14,365 nt of DNA from an uncultured Clostridia bacterium. GTDB lineage: Bacteria > Bacillota > Clostridia > TANB77 > CAG-508. Positions 14,016 to 14,365 of the stretch are shown piece by piece. Under the pieces are notes generated by a model. The model ran no database searches. It worked only from the letters and a program-made list of their open reading frames with translations, and was not told the origin of the DNA. Both the position numbers and the translations under genes were made by a program. The stretch spans positions 1 through 14,365 of the forward strand of contig CAKPDZ010000038.1 in the NCBI GenBank assembly GCA_934149155.1, in the 5' to 3' direction. How positions within the stretch are numbered: the first letter of the stretch is position 1; each line of letters starts with the position of its first letter.

Positions 14016-14217
14016 AGATGTGAAAAAAGAACAAGAGAATCCAGGTGTTGGTGTTATTCTTTGTAGTTCTAAAGATGAGGCTGTTGTTGAATATTCAATT
14101 AGTAAAAATATGTCTCAAACTATGATTTCTGAATATAAGTTAAAATTAATTGATAAAAAATTATTAGAAACAAAACTTAAAGAAATGAAAAATTTGATAG
14201 ATAATAAAGATAAATAG
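13987..14217 (+). pseudogene. C-terminal fragment of a DUF1016/YhcG-type PDDEXK nuclease
   Basis: The frame NLYLEALDRDVKKEQENPGV, then GVILCSSKDEAVVEYSISK and MISEYKLKLIDKKLL matches the conserved end of DUF1016 (YhcG) proteins. These carry a PDDEXK nuclease fold and are often found near restriction-modification and mobile loci. Only the last 75 or so residues of a protein usually 330-380 long remain; the catalytic core lies upstream in intact members and is missing here. ATG 13987 has no RBS and overlaps the HD gene by 29 bases. A stop closes the frame five codons before it. It is best read as a remnant. Confidence 0.8.
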
Positions 14218-14253
14218 TAATTGAAATTATTTGCAAATTAATAATCTTATTTC

Positions 14254-14365
14254 CATTAAAGGAGATGAGAGTTCCCATAGTAGAATTTGTGTGTGTACAA
14301 ATTCAGTGCTGGCTAGACATAGATTTTATTCCTATATTCAAAAAAACAAAAAGCTAGCAATATAA
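14254..14365. other. Hairpin-rich window edge, possible IS end or RNA element
   Basis: After the nuclease fragment, AAAGGAGATGAGAG resembles an RBS and start, but the frame that follows has 31 codons and looks non-coding. GAATTTGT (14282-14289) and ACAAATTC (14296-14303) form an 8-bp hairpin, and GCTAG recurs in inverted form near the edge (GGCTAG, GCTAGC). Composition is less AT-rich than the neighbourhood. An insertion-sequence end with subterminal hairpins is one reading; the window ends too soon to decide. Confidence 0.25.

Noticed and set aside
14262..14357. 31-codon frame after AAAGGAGATG
   Set aside because: The product has no recognisable features and the 'RBS' runs directly into the ATG, so spacing is unsuitable.

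Overview
The window looks like a chromosomal segment of a very AT-rich, low-GC Gram-positive anaerobe of the Clostridia, probably an uncultured gut lineage. The base composition, strong AGGAGG-type ribosome binding sites, a glmS ribozyme ahead of glmS, an Agr-type peptide signalling pair and the protein sequences all fit this. No species can be named from the sequence alone.

Layout. Positions 1-77 hold the end of a plus-strand gene whose last residues resemble the C-terminus of an AgrC-type GHKL sensor kinase. It converges, across a shared hairpin terminator (81-117), on a minus-strand agrB-agrD pair (962-159). agrD is a 39-codon gene encoding a cyclic-peptide pheromone precursor. Next comes a minus-strand group ending in a clear terminator at 1124-1151: a 40-residue membrane microprotein (3830-3708), a patatin-like phospholipase, a COG1092-type rRNA methyltransferase and an RluA-type pseudouridine synthase. 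The last two are separated by one base. uvrC (5728-3938) lies upstream on the same strand with its own promoter.

Between uvrC and the divergent glmS is a 565-base gap. It holds a roughly 160-bp imperfect palindrome, MITE-like in form, then an extended -10 promoter, a glmS ribozyme and a strong RBS. glmS (6294-8135) ends at a bidirectional terminator shared with a minus-strand unit: an M23 cell-wall peptidase (9434-8415) followed by a reading frame with no usable start codon. The M23 promoter is an excellent sigma-A match, with four 10-bp-phased T/A-tract repeats just upstream. A second, S4-domain-containing RluA-type synthase (9679-10533) runs divergently and converges on a NodB polysaccharide deacetylase (11312-10542). 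Those two genes share a hairpin that overlaps the synthase stop codon.

The last 3 kb is accessory in character. It has a 63-residue unknown protein beside decayed coding fragments, an HD-domain phosphohydrolase (12496-11927), a gene-poor gap with an orphan C-terminus and hairpin, a second larger HD-domain protein (12960-14015), and a truncated C-terminal piece of a DUF1016/YhcG-type PDDEXK nuclease. The 3' end of the HD gene runs into that nuclease piece in another frame, so a recombination scar is visible.

Functional themes are cell envelope (GlmS makes glucosamine-6-phosphate for peptidoglycan; M23 peptidase and NodB deacetylase remodel it), rRNA modification (two RluA-type enzymes and a methyltransferase), DNA repair (UvrC) and peptide quorum sensing (AgrBD). 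The strongest points for a second look are the Agr pheromone gene, a long-range helix clamping the glmS ribozyme, the 160-bp palindrome, the phased A-tract promoter and the HD/nuclease junction.
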